A DNA stretch of 64,000 bases from Streptomyces fradiae (GTDB taxonomy: Bacteria > Actinomycetota > Actinomycetes > Streptomycetales > Streptomycetaceae), in the NCBI RefSeq assembly GCF_041270065.1, contig NZ_CP065958.1, forward strand, positions 186,001 to 250,000, given 5' to 3'. The notes below the pieces were generated by a model that did no database searches, was not told the DNA's origin, and was given only the letters and a program-made list of their open reading frames with translations. A program made the position numbers and the translations under genes. Positions within the stretch are counted from its first letter, which is position 1, and the number at the start of each line of letters is the position of its first letter. Shown here one piece after another: positions 8,834-16,863 of this stretch.

Positions 8834-11158
8834 TCAGCCGAGGCCGGTGCGCAGGGCGTTCATCAGGGTGCCGTTCGTGGTGTCGCCGGACATCTCCCAG
8901 ATGAAGACGCCCAGCAGACCCTTGGCCTTCAGATAGTCGGTCTTGCGGGCGATGGACCAGGGGTCGTCGAAACTCCACCACTGGCCGCCCGGCCCGGTGT
9001 AGCCGTAGGTGGCGCCGGACTGCTCGTCGTGGTGCACGGTCATCCCGGGCACCATGGCGAGCAGGTTGGAGTAGCCCCGTACGCCGGCCTCCTCGGCGAA
9101 CTGGCCGGGGGCCGCGCCGGTCGCGGACTGCCATTCGCCGGCCGCGCCGCCGTCGGCGACGCCCTGCCAGCCGCGGCCGTAGAACGGGATGCCGATGGTG
9201 ATCTTGCGCGGATCGATGCCGGCCGCGAGATAGGGCTTCACGGACTCGTCGACGCTGAAGTGGAAGCCGTACGGGTCCTGGGCGTCGGTGTAGAGGTTGG
9301 CCTGGTGGCCGGCCCGGTTCGGCTCCCAGGAGTTGTCGCTGCCGGCGCCGTGGAAGTCGTACCCCTGGACCATGAAGTAGTCGAGCGCGCGGCCGGTCTT
9401 CGCGAGGTCCCAGCCCTGGCCGATCTTGACGGGGTCGGCGGGGGTGAAGGCGGTCAGGAGCCGGTGCTCGCCGCCGAGTTCGTCGAGCTGCTTGCGGAAC
9501 TCCGCGACGAGGGCGGCGTTGTTGGCCTTGTCCTGGGTGCTGTAGTGGTTACCGGGGTGTCCGTCGGGCGAGCCGGCCCACTCCCAGTCGAGGTCGATGC
9601 CGTCGAAGATGCCGGCGGCCACGCCCTCGCCGCCCGCGCCGTTGTAGACGGGCAGATTGCCCTTGATCCACACGTCGATGCAGGAGCGGACGAACTTCTG
9701 CCGGGAGGCCTCGGTGGCGGCGACGTCGGAGAAGTACTTGGAGTAGGTCCAGCCGCCGAGCGAGACCACGACCTTGAGGTTCGGGTGCTTGGCCTTGAGC
9801 TTCTTCAGCTGGTTGAGGTTGCCGCGGAGCTTGCCCCAGCCGTCGTCGGCGACGCCGTCGACGGACTGGGCGGCGCTGAAGGGCCGGGCGTAGTCGGCGT
9901 CGGCGTCGCCCGCGCCGGTGCCCTGGTCGGGGTCCTGCGGGTCGGTGCTGACGCCCTTGGTGACGCCCGCGAGGCAGGTGAGGTTGACGGGGTCGATGTT
10001 CTCGAAGGCGTAGTTGACGACGTCGAGGGAGGCGGCGGCGCCGGAGGTGTCGAGGTTCTTGACGAAGTACTGGCGGCCGTAGATGCCCCACTGGGCGAAG
10101 TACCCGACCTTGAGGTGCCGGCCGGTGGCCAGGTCGGCGGTGGTGACGGTCAGCGCGTTCGAGGGCGGCGAGGCGTTGTCGGCGGCGTCGCGGGCGCGGA
10201 CGGTGAAGGTGTACGGGTTGGCGGGGCCGAGTCCGCTGACGGTGACGCTCGTCGTGGTGCCGGGCACGGTCCGGGCGAGAGCGCCGTCCTTGTAGACGTC
10301 GTAGGCGACGACGCCCTTGTTGTCGCCGGCCGGGTTCCAGGCGAGGCTCACGCTGGAGGAGGTGACGCCGGTGGAGCGCAGTCCGCCGGGCGCGGTGGGC
10401 GGTTCGGGGTCGCTCGCCGGGTCGACGGTGGTGACGGCGAGCGGCGGGCTCTCGGGTCCGAGGTTGCCGCGGGCGTCCTTGGCGCGGACGGTGAGGCTGT
10501 ACGAGGTGGCCGGCGCGAGTCCGGTGACGGTGGCCGAGGTGGAGGTGGCGGTGGCGACGACGGCGCCGTTCGACAGGACGTCGAAGCCGGTCACGGGGTG
10601 GTCGCCGGCGGTCGCGGGGGTCCAGTCGAGGGTGACGGTCCGGGTGGTGACGGCGGTGGCGTGCGGGGTGCCGGGGGCGCCCGGCGGCACGTCGGGGCTG
10701 CCGTCGCACTTGCCGCCGTTGACGGTGCAGCGGGTGGGCGGGGTGATCGGGCCGCTCGCGACGAACCAGTAGCTGTACGGCTCGGTGGAGCCGCCGGCGG
10801 CCACGGTGCCGTTGTAGTGGGCATTGCGGACGGTGACATGGCTGCCGGTGACGGTGGCCTCGCCGTTGTAGTGCGAGGAGATCGTCACCCCGGCGGGCAG
10901 GTCGAATTCCAGGGTCCAGCCGCTCAGCGCGGCGGTGGTGCCGTTGCGGATGACGTAGATGCCGCGCCACCAGCTGCCGTTGTTCTCGGCGGTGAAGGTC
11001 GCGGTGACGGCGCCGGCGGCGTGCGCGGGCGCGGCGGCGGGGCCGGTGAGGGCGGTGAGCGCGGCGAGCGGGAGGAGCAGGGCGGCGAGCAGTGCGAGGA
11101 GGCCTCTGCCGCGGTGGTGGTGCCGTCGGGGGCGTCTTCTCCGGCTTCTTCTGTCCAT
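8834..11158 (-). CDS. secreted modular chitinase (CBM2-like, two FnIII, GH18)
   Basis: A 774-residue secreted enzyme. ATG 11158 follows AGGGAGA and opens an Arg/His-rich signal peptide of about 48 residues ending APAHAA. Next come a CBM2-like binding module (about 49-150, with SWWRGIYVIRNG and WTLEFDLPAG), two fibronectin type III domains (about 165-250 and 258-345), and a GH18 catalytic domain (about 350-774) carrying FDGIDLDWEW near residue 520, the DxxDxDxE motif whose Glu is the acid catalyst. It would degrade chitin outside the cell. Two DasR-like sites upstream point to control by N-acetylglucosamine. It resembles Streptomyces family 18 chitinases with the binding-FnIII-catalytic layout, here with FnIII doubled. 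Confidence 0.95.
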   Translation of the reverse strand: MDRRSRRRRPRRHHHRGRGLLALLAALLLPLAALTALTGPAAAPAHAAGAVTATFTAENNGSWWRGIYVIRNGTTAALSGWTLEFDLPAGVTISSHYNGEATVTGSHVTVRNAHYNGTVAAGGSTEPYSYWFVASGPITPPTRCTVNGGKCDGSPDVPPGAPGTPHATAVTTRTVTLDWTPATAGDHPVTGFDVLSNGAVVATATSTSATVTGLAPATSYSLTVRAKDARGNLGPESPPLAVTTVDPASDPEPPTAPGGLRSTGVTSSSVSLAWNPAGDNKGVVAYDVYKDGALARTVPGTTTSVTVSGLGPANPYTFTVRARDAADNASPPSNALTVTTADLATGRHLKVGYFAQWGIYGRQYFVKNLDTSGAAASLDVVNYAFENIDPVNLTCLAGVTKGVSTDPQDPDQGTGAGDADADYARPFSAAQSVDGVADDGWGKLRGNLNQLKKLKAKHPNLKVVVSLGGWTYSKYFSDVAATEASRQKFVRSCIDVWIKGNLPVYNGAGGEGVAAGIFDGIDLDWEWAGSPDGHPGNHYSTQDKANNAALVAEFRKQLDELGGEHRLLTAFTPADPVKIGQGWDLAKTGRALDYFMVQGYDFHGAGSDNSWEPNRAGHQANLYTDAQDPYGFHFSVDESVKPYLAAGIDPRKITIGIPFYGRGWQGVADGGAAGEWQSATGAAPGQFAEEAGVRGYSNLLAMVPGMTVHHDEQSGATYGYTGPGGQWWSFDDPWSIARKTDYLKAKGLLGVFIWEMSGDTTNGTLMNALRTGLG

Positions 11159-11278
11159 GGGGTCTCCCTGGGACGCGTGTGAGGGGTGCGGGGAGCGCGT
11201 CGCGGGACCGTGTGGGGGCGGCTCGGGTCCGGCCCTGCGGTTGTGGGACCGCCGAACGGGAGCCAACGGCAAGGTAGT

Positions 11279-11290
11279 TGGTACAGACCT
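11279..11290 (-). promoter_or_regulatory. chitinase-type direct-repeat/dre-like site 1
   Basis: TGGTACAGACCT lies 121-132 nt upstream of the chitinase start. It differs at one base from the TGGTCCAGACCT repeats known from Streptomyces chitinase promoters (established knowledge), which overlap DasR-responsive elements. Confidence 0.6.
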
Positions 11291-11327
11291 TTCCGTCAAC
11301 GCGCCGTACGCCGCCTTGACGGGTCAC

Positions 11328-11343
11328 AGTGGTCTACTCCACC
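11328..11343 (-). promoter_or_regulatory. dre-like (DasR) site 2
   Basis: AGTGGTCTACTCCACC matches the DasR consensus A(C/G)TGGTCTAGACCA(C/G)T at 13 of 16 positions. It lies about 170 nt upstream of the chitinase start and about 50 nt from site 1. DasR is the GlcN-6-P-responsive GntR regulator of chitin genes. Confidence 0.6.
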
Positions 11344-11524
11344 GTGAGGAGCACGTCCGGGACGGGCCGGTGTGGGCCGGCCCCTCCCCCGGGCCGATCC
11401 GCCGTTCCACGCAGGACCGTGTGTGCACGCCCGGCCGCTCCCGCTTCGGGGGCGGCCGGTTCCGGTCGGGGCCGACCACGTGGGGCGACCGGATTCGGGC
11501 AACCTGAGGTCCACTCCATCCGTA

Positions 11525-11542
11525 GTACTCTCGGCGGAGTAC
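11525..11542 (+). promoter_or_regulatory. inverted repeat, probable TetR operator
   Basis: GTACTC (11525-11530) and GAGTAC (11537-11542) form perfect 6-bp arms around 6 nt. The repeat lies 36 nt before the tetR start, a usual place for autoregulation. The rest of the 420-nt gap 11159-11578 holds the chitinase promoter region and no further gene. Confidence 0.55.
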
Positions 11543-11578
11543 GCGACGGGGGCCAGGCGAGCGACGGGAGTGAGGACC

Positions 11579-12160
11579 ATGGCGCGCAGGAACCCGGAGC
11601 GCCGGGCGGCGCTGGTGGACGCCGCGATCGAGGTGCTGGCCCGCGAAGGAGCCCGGGGCCTCACCTTCCGGTCGGTGGACACCGAGGCGGCCGTCCCGCC
11701 GGGCACCGCGTCCAACTACTTCGCCAACCGCGACGACCTGCTGACCCAGGCGGGCGCCCGGGTGTACGAGCGGCTGCAGCCCGACGAGGAGACGATCGCA
11801 CGGCAGCGGGTGGCGAGCCCCGACCTCGACACGTACACCCGGCTGATGCGCGAACTCGTGGGCCGCGTCAGCTCCTTCCGCACCGGCTACCTCGCGCTCC
11901 TGGAGCTGCGCCTGGAGGCCACCCGCCGGCCGGAGCTGCGCGCGATCCTGACCGAGCGGGTGCGCGCGGACGTCGACGCCAATGTCGCGTACCACGAGAG
12001 CACCCACCTGCCCGGCGACGCGACCGCCGTGAAGCTGCTGATGCTCGCCCTCAACTGGCTGATCGTGGAGCAGCTGACGCTGCCCGAGGTCTTCTCCGAG
12101 GCCGAGCGCGACGCGCTCATCGCGGCGGCCGTCGACCGGATCGTCGGCGCGCGGAAGTAG
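11579..12160 (+). CDS. TetR family transcriptional regulator
   Basis: A 193-residue regulator. The N-terminal helix-turn-helix is visible as ALVDAAIEVLAREGARGLTF followed by AAVPPGTASNYFANRDDLL, the TetR recognition helix. The C-terminal domain (about 70-193) is all helical, as expected for ligand binding and dimerisation. An inverted repeat lies 36 nt upstream. The next gene, also a TetR, converges with zero spacing (stop codons abut at 12160/12161). The ligand and targets are unknown; the divergent neighbour is the chitinase, but there is no evidence that it controls it. Confidence 0.9.
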   Translation: MARRNPERRAALVDAAIEVLAREGARGLTFRSVDTEAAVPPGTASNYFANRDDLLTQAGARVYERLQPDEETIARQRVASPDLDTYTRLMRELVGRVSSFRTGYLALLELRLEATRRPELRAILTERVRADVDANVAYHESTHLPGDATAVKLLMLALNWLIVEQLTLPEVFSEAERDALIAAAVDRIVGARK

Positions 12161-12793
12161 CTAGTCCCGGGCCCCGGCTCCGGCCAGGCCCTCCAGATGG
12201 GCCGTCAGGACGTCGAGGCAGGCCTCCGGGGCGAGCAGCCCGGGGTGCAGGACGGCGTTGAGACCCAGGCCGTCGACCAGGGAGGTCAGACGCTCGGTCT
12301 CGACGTCCAGGTCGAGGCCCGGCCGCAGCGCGCCCGTGGCGCCGAGGCGGCCGAGCACCCGGCGCACGAGCTCGCGCGCACCCTCGGCGGTGCGGCGCGA
12401 GAGATCGGCGAAGGCCGGGTCGGTCCGTGCGGCGGTGTTGAAGTCCAGGAAGACGGTGACCTCGGCGCGCCGTCGCTCGTCCAGCGGCAGCAGCTCGGCG
12501 AGCAGGCCGGTGGCGAGCCGCAGCTGCTCCGGGTACGGGCGGCCGCCCAGCTCCCCCATGTCCGCGACGCGTTCGAGCAGCCGGGCGCCGACCCGGTCGA
12601 GCATCGACTGCATGGCGAAGCGCATCAGTTCCTGCTGGCTCGCGAAGTAGTGGCGCAGCGAGCCGATGTTGAGTCCGGCCTCGTCGGCCACGTTCCGCAG
12701 CGAGGCGCGTTGCAGCCCTTCACGTACGACCACCCGGAAGAGGGCGTCCACGACCTCCCGGCGCCGGGCCTCCGGATCCACCTGCTTGGGCAT
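12161..12793 (-). CDS. TetR family transcriptional regulator with mirrored operators
   Basis: A 210-residue TetR protein. Residues 10-55 form the HTH (VVDALFRVVVREGLQRASLRN, then ADEAGLNIGSLRHYFASQQEL). The C-terminal half (PEQLRLATGLLAELLPLDERRRAEV onward) resembles TetR_C domains of BetI-like regulators. The start ATG 12793 follows AAAGG. Two 16-bp operators begin 10 nt upstream and overlap its own ribosome-site region as well as the promoter of the divergent small membrane-protein genes, so it very likely represses both directions. Confidence 0.9.
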   Translation of the reverse strand: MPKQVDPEARRREVVDALFRVVVREGLQRASLRNVADEAGLNIGSLRHYFASQQELMRFAMQSMLDRVGARLLERVADMGELGGRPYPEQLRLATGLLAELLPLDERRRAEVTVFLDFNTAARTDPAFADLSRRTAEGARELVRRVLGRLGATGALRPGLDLDVETERLTSLVDGLGLNAVLHPGLLAPEACLDVLTAHLEGLAGAGARD

Positions 12794-12803
12794 GGAGCCT
12801 TTC

Positions 12804-12846
12804 TATCACGGCTGTGATACAACGGGGATGTATCACAGCCGTGATA
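12804..12846. promoter_or_regulatory. double TetR operator, two reverse-complementary 16-mers
   Basis: TATCACGGCTGTGATA (12804-12819) and TATCACAGCCGTGATA (12831-12846) are exact reverse complements, separated by 11 nt. Each has TATCAC/GTGATA arms. They fill the 72-bp gap between the tetR and membrane-protein starts, so two dimers could bind side by side. Confidence 0.8.
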
Positions 12847-12865
12847 AAAAACGTGGAGGATTCCC

Positions 12866-13069
12866 GTGGAGACGTTCCTCGACCTCATGCTCCTCAGGTT
12901 CGGCCTGATGGCGGCCGGTCTCGTCGTCCTGGCCCTGATCGCCTTCGCCGTCGCCGTCCGGTTCAAGCGCCGGGGCCGGCTCGACGAGCTGCGCCGCCAC
13001 GCCGACCCCGTGGTGCGGGCCGGACTGCGGGCCGCCGCCCGGCGCCTGGACGGCGGCGGCCGGCGATGA
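12866..13069 (+). CDS. small membrane protein (67 aa)
   Basis: GTG 12866 with GGAGGA at 12855-12860 starts a 67-residue protein. Residues about 8-32 are one hydrophobic helix (FGLMAAGLVVLALIAFAVAV), followed by an Arg-rich cytoplasmic tail. No family is recognised. It lies directly behind the double operator and overlaps the next small membrane gene by 4 bp (ATGA), so the two form a TetR-controlled pair. An efflux accessory or stress role would be guesswork. Confidence 0.7.
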   Translation: METFLDLMLLRFGLMAAGLVVLALIAFAVAVRFKRRGRLDELRRHADPVVRAGLRAAARRLDGGGRR

Positions 13070-13314
13070 CCGGCCCGGAGCTGCTGCACCACCTGCTGAT
13101 GGACCGCCTGGTCAAGGTGGGCATCGTGCTCCTTGCCCTGGCGGTCCTGGCCCTCGGGATGCGGGCGGTCTGGCGCCGGGCCGGACGGGCGCCGGACGAC
13201 CGGACCGACCGCCCTGGTGTCACAGCCGCTCGGCGAACCAGTCGGCCGCGAGGCGGCCCACCTCCGCGAGCGCGCCCGGCTCCTCGAAGAGATGGCCCGC
13301 GTCCGGGACCGTGA
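13066..13314 (+). CDS. small membrane protein (82 aa)
   Basis: ATG 13066 overlaps the preceding stop (ATGA). Residues about 13-33 are a TM helix (VKVGIVLLALAVLALGMRAVW); the remainder is Arg/Pro-rich and looks disordered. The last 95 bp overlap the 3' end of the opposite-strand phosphoribosyltransferase gene, so the true C-terminus may be less constrained or the gene may be shorter in relatives. It is unrecognised, and is supported mainly by coupling to its neighbour. Confidence 0.55.
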   Translation: MTGPELLHHLLMDRLVKVGIVLLALAVLALGMRAVWRRAGRAPDDRTDRPGVTAARRTSRPRGGPPPRARPAPRRDGPRPGP

Positions 13315-14488
13315 CGAGCCGGTGCTCGCACTGGAGCAGCCGCGCGGCCTGCCGGTTGAGGTCGAGCACCAGGGGGTCCGCGCCGCCGACGATCAGCAGG
13401 GTGGGGGCGGTGACGGCGTCCAGGCGCTCCTCCGCCAGGTCGGGGCGCCCGCCCCGGGAGACCACGGCGGCGACGGTGCTCCCCGGCTCGGCGGCGGCCC
13501 ACAGCGCGGCCGCCGCGCCCGTACTCGCCCCGAAGTAGCCGATGCGCAGACCCTCGGCCTCGGGGCGGCGGGCCAGCCAGTCGGCGGCCTGCCGCAGGCG
13601 TTCGGCGAGCAGCGGGGTGTCGAAGACATTGGACCGGTCGGCGGCCTCCTCCTCGGTCAGCAGGTCGAAGAGCAGGGTGCCGACCCCGGCCCGGTTGAGG
13701 GTCTCCGCGACGGCCTGGTTGCGCGGGCTGTGCCGGCTGCTGCCGCTGCCGTGCGCGAAGAGCACCACGCCGGTGGCGCCGTCGGGCACCGCGAGCATTC
13801 CGCCGGTCTCCCGGCCGCCCAGCGGGATCCGCACCTCGGGATCCGCCACGGGTCCGGAGCGCCGCCGCCGCAGCGCCGCCACGACCTCCTCGTCCGGGGT
13901 CTGGGCGAAGTCGCCGTAGAACTGGCCGATGGCGTAGAAGTTCTCGGGTTCGCGCACACAGTACGTCGCGTCCGCCGCGCCCGTGACCCGTTCCGCCCAG
14001 CCGCGCGGGGCCACCGGGACGGCGAGCACGATCCGGGCGGCGCCCCGGGCCCGTACCACCTGGCAGGCGGCGAGCGCGGTGGCGCCGGTCGCGAAGCCGT
14101 CGTCGACCACGACCGCTGTGCGGCCCTGGATGTCGACGGGCTCGCGGGCGCCCCGGTAGCGGCGGGACCGCTCGGCCAGGACGGCCCGTTCGCGCCGCTC
14201 GGCCTCGGCGAGATCACGCTCGGAGACACCGGTCTGGCGGACCACGTGGTCGTTGACGACGCGCACCCCGTGCTCGCCGATCGCGCCCATGGCGAGCTCG
14301 GGCTGGTAGGGCACCCCCAGCTTGCGCACCAGGCAGACGTCGAGCGGCGCGCCGAGCGCGTCGGCGACCTCGGCGGCGACGGGCACCCCGCCGCGCGGCA
14401 GCCCGAGCACCACCGGGTCCTCCCCCACCACCCCCGCCAGGAGTTCGGCGAGCTGCCTGCCCGCATCCGTGCGGTCGGTGAAGTACAT
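13220..14488 (-). CDS. phosphoribosyltransferase - dienelactone-hydrolase-like fusion
   Basis: A 422-residue two-domain protein. The N-terminal half (1-210) is a type I PRTase with LGLPRGGVPVAAEV and the PRPP loop VVVDDGFATGAT. The C-terminal half (220-422) is an alpha/beta hydrolase with an early LFAHGSGSSRHS oxyanion loop, GYFGASTGAAAAL (nucleophile Ser in G-x-S-x-G), GGADPLVLD (acid) and DAGHLF (His). This fusion is known in actinobacteria, but its substrate is not. The start at 14488 follows AGGAAGG. It may be co-transcribed with the CapA gene upstream (46-bp gap). Confidence 0.9.
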   Translation of the reverse strand: MYFTDRTDAGRQLAELLAGVVGEDPVVLGLPRGGVPVAAEVADALGAPLDVCLVRKLGVPYQPELAMGAIGEHGVRVVNDHVVRQTGVSERDLAEAERRERAVLAERSRRYRGAREPVDIQGRTAVVVDDGFATGATALAACQVVRARGAARIVLAVPVAPRGWAERVTGAADATYCVREPENFYAIGQFYGDFAQTPDEEVVAALRRRRSGPVADPEVRIPLGGRETGGMLAVPDGATGVVLFAHGSGSSRHSPRNQAVAETLNRAGVGTLLFDLLTEEEAADRSNVFDTPLLAERLRQAADWLARRPEAEGLRIGYFGASTGAAAALWAAAEPGSTVAAVVSRGGRPDLAEERLDAVTAPTLLIVGGADPLVLDLNRQAARLLQCEHRLVTVPDAGHLFEEPGALAEVGRLAADWFAERL

Positions 14489-14534
14489 GTCCGCTCGCCT
14501 TCCTGCCCGTCTCCGCGCGCGGCCCGGCGGGCCG

Positions 14535-15662
14535 TCACACGGGGGTGGCCGTCAGGGCCGGTCCGCCGGGGGTCCCGGCGGGCGCGGGGTCGATCCGCAT
14601 CCCGTACGGGCGGCTGATCCGGCCGAGCACGTCGTGCAGCCACACGAGGTCCCGCTCGCCGGCCCGTTCCAGGCGCAGCCGTCGGCTGCGCAGCGGCACG
14701 AGCCGCACCTCCGCCAGGCCGCCGTCCTCGTCGCGGACCGAGACCAGATGGAGGAGCCGCAGGTCGTCGCGGTACTGCTGCTGTCCGGTGATCCCCTCGT
14801 AGTCGTTGACGAGGTCGCCGCAGCCGTGCAGGACGAGCCTGCCCCGGTACGCCTCCAGGGGCCGCGGATGGTGCGAGGAGTGCCCGTGCACGATGTCGGC
14901 GCCGGCGTCGACGAGGGCGTGGCCGAGGGCGACCTCGGCGCGGGCCGGGGCGTAGCCCCAGTTGGATCCCCAGTGGACGGAGACGAGGACGAGGTCGCCG
15001 GGGCGGCGGGCGGCGCGCAGCCGGGCGGTGAGCCGGGTCGCGGCCGGGTCGTCGGGGCCCGCCGCGAAGTGGACGCCGCCGCGCCGGGCGGTCGCGGCCC
15101 AGTCGCGGGGCACGCCGCTGGAGGCGAGCCCGAGCGCGTACACCAGGAGCCGGCGACCGCCGGGCAGCGGGACGACGGCGGGCCGCCGCGCCTCGTCCGC
15201 GTCCCGGCCCGCGCCGGCGGTGCGCAGCCCGGCGGCGGCCAGCGCGTCGAGGGTGTCCAGGAGGCCGCGCCGGCCGTAGTCGAGGACGTGGTTGTTGGCG
15301 AGGACGACGACATCGGGGCGTACGGCGGTCAGTGCGGGCAGGTTGGCCGGATCCATCCGGTAGTGCACGGCCTTGCCGGGGTAGGGCTCGTCGTTCCGGG
15401 TCACCGAGGTCTCCAGGTTGACCACGCGGGCCGCCGGGCGGGCGGCGTCGAGGAGGGCGAGGGCCTCGCCCCACGGGTACGCGGGGGCCGCCGGGGACGG
15501 CACCGGGCCGGCGATCCCTTCGGCGAGGGCGACGTAGTCCCGTGCGTCGTGGACGTAGCGCTCGGGGAGGGCCGGGTCGAGCGGATGAGGGAGGATCTGG
15601 TCGATTCCCCGGCCGAGCATCACATCGCCGCAGAGGAACAGACCGGTCAGGCCGCTGCCCAT
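14535..15662 (-). CDS. CapA/PGA_cap family metallophosphatase-like protein
   Basis: A 375-residue protein. The family motifs are in order: LFLCGDVMLGRG (metal Asp), VNLETSVT, VVVLANNHVLDYG (Asn-His), VSVHWGSNW and GHSSHHPRPLE (His residues). These define the CapA family, linked in Bacillus to poly-gamma-glutamate synthesis and elsewhere to unknown metallophosphoesterase roles. No signal peptide or TM segment is visible, unlike Bacillus CapA, so a cytosolic enzyme is likely. The start ATG 15662 is the first in frame. Confidence 0.88.
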   Translation of the reverse strand: MGSGLTGLFLCGDVMLGRGIDQILPHPLDPALPERYVHDARDYVALAEGIAGPVPSPAAPAYPWGEALALLDAARPAARVVNLETSVTRNDEPYPGKAVHYRMDPANLPALTAVRPDVVVLANNHVLDYGRRGLLDTLDALAAAGLRTAGAGRDADEARRPAVVPLPGGRRLLVYALGLASSGVPRDWAATARRGGVHFAAGPDDPAATRLTARLRAARRPGDLVLVSVHWGSNWGYAPARAEVALGHALVDAGADIVHGHSSHHPRPLEAYRGRLVLHGCGDLVNDYEGITGQQQYRDDLRLLHLVSVRDEDGGLAEVRLVPLRSRRLRLERAGERDLVWLHDVLGRISRPYGMRIDPAPAGTPGGPALTATPV

Positions 15663-15728
15663 ACCCCCAGGTTAGTCCGCCGGGCGTCGGGCGTTCGGCG
15701 GGCCCGGCGGGCGGCTGGGCCGCCGCCC

Positions 15729-16175
15729 TCAGACGAGGGCGGTGACGAGCAGGGTGAAGGCGGCGACGATGACGGCGACGCGGACGTAGTGGTAGCGGTC
15801 CCAGCGGTTCATCTGCTCCTTCCAGTCGGCGGGGCGGTTCTCCGGGGTCCAGGTCTTGCCCCGGTTGTTGATCGGGACGAGCAGCACGATCGACATGATC
15901 ACGCTCACGATCAGCAGCCCGGCGGCGATGACGACGAGGCCGGCGCCGGGGCCGCCCCATCCGGCTGTGGCCCAGACCGCGGCGAGGACGAGCGAGCCGA
16001 TGTACCAGAACGGCATCAGCGCGCCGAGCATCCGGCCGCCGTGGGCGCGGCCGAGCTGGCCGGCGTCCTCGGGGAGGGCGTCGAAGATCCGGTTCATCAC
16101 GAAGGCCACGGAGAGCTCCACCCCCACCATCAGGCCGACGACCACGGTGGTGAACACCTCGAGTGCGTTGAGCAT
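15729..16175 (-). CDS. DUF1772-type small integral membrane protein
   Basis: A 148-residue protein with four hydrophobic helices (about 5-25, 50-70, 78-100, 128-146) and the conserved segments NRIFDALPEDAG and PINNRGKTWTPENRPADWKEQ between helices 3 and 4, typical of DUF1772/anthrone-oxygenase-like proteins. The start ATG 16175 follows GGAGGGG. It is divergent from a TetR gene across two matching operators, so it is likely repressed by that regulator. The biochemical role is unknown. Confidence 0.85.
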   Translation of the reverse strand: MLNALEVFTTVVVGLMVGVELSVAFVMNRIFDALPEDAGQLGRAHGGRMLGALMPFWYIGSLVLAAVWATAGWGGPGAGLVVIAAGLLIVSVIMSIVLLVPINNRGKTWTPENRPADWKEQMNRWDRYHYVRVAVIVAAFTLLVTALV

Positions 16176-16193
16176 GACGACCCCTCCAGGGAT

Positions 16194-16257
16194 CTAGCGC
16201 TGCTAGCTGACGAGTCAACGCTAGTACTACTGCCGCTCGATTGTCTAGCGGTGCTAG
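16194..16257. promoter_or_regulatory. two TetR operators in the DUF1772/tetR gap
   Basis: CTAGCGCTGCTAG (16194-16206) and CTAGCGGTGCTAG (16245-16257) share CTAGC-N3-GCTAG arms. Each sits next to one of the two divergent starts (16175 and 16267), with an extra half-site (AACGCTAG) near 16217-16224. This fits repression of both promoters by the adjacent TetR protein. Confidence 0.75.
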
Positions 16258-16266
16258 GATCGCAGT

Positions 16267-16857
16267 ATGTCGGTACAGGAACGCAAAGCACGCGAACGGG
16301 CTGACCGCGAGCGCCTCATCGTGGCCACGGCCCGCGAACTCGCCGAGCAGCAGGGCTGGGACGCGGTGACCACCCGCCGGCTCGCCGAGCGCATCGAATA
16401 CAGCCAGCCGGTCCTCTACAGCCACTTCAAGGGCAAGCGCGAGATCATCGGCGCCGTCGCCCTCGAAGGCGCCGCCGAGCTCGCCGCGGCGGTGCGCGCC
16501 GCGACCTCCGCCGCGGCCGGGCCGCGCGAGCGGGTCGCCGCCCTCGCGCACGCCTACCTCGACTTCGCCGCGGACAACCCGGCCGTCTACGACGCCGTCT
16601 TCCAGCTCGACGGCGGTCTCGCGTACGCACAGGAGGACACCCCGGAGCCGCTGAAGGACGCCTTCGCCGCCCTCCTGGAGACCCTCGAAGACGTCACCGG
16701 CGACAACGTCCACCCCGGGCTTTTCACCGAGACCTTCTGGGCCGCCCTCCACGGACTCGCCACCCTCACCCGGGCACGACGCCTCCCGCCGGCGGACACC
16801 GCGCAACGGGTGGAGCTACTGGTGGACCGCCTCGCCATCGTCCGGCCCGGCGCCTGA
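16267..16857 (+). CDS. TetR family transcriptional regulator
   Basis: A 196-residue regulator. The HTH is residues 13-60: ADRERLIVATARELAEQQGW, then TTRRLAERIEYSQPVLYSHFKGKREI. The C-terminal domain matches TetR_C-type dimerisation helices (YLDFAADNPAVYDAVFQL). Its ribosome site is weak (AGGA), and the start lies only 9 nt after the second operator, consistent with tight autorepression. The divergent DUF1772 membrane protein is the obvious target. Confidence 0.9.
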   Translation: MSVQERKARERADRERLIVATARELAEQQGWDAVTTRRLAERIEYSQPVLYSHFKGKREIIGAVALEGAAELAAAVRAATSAAAGPRERVAALAHAYLDFAADNPAVYDAVFQLDGGLAYAQEDTPEPLKDAFAALLETLEDVTGDNVHPGLFTETFWAALHGLATLTRARRLPPADTAQRVELLVDRLAIVRPGA

Positions 16858-16863
16858 CGCGCT

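Noticed and set aside
6150..9134. 994-residue minus-strand open frame opposite the phosphatase
   Set aside because: Low-complexity Arg/His/Gln composition typical of antisense reading in GC-rich DNA; the + strand gene is full of recognised domains.
13657..16806. 1049-residue minus-strand open frame
   Set aside because: It crosses the PRTase, CapA, DUF1772 and TetR genes and carries no motif; the real genes explain this DNA.
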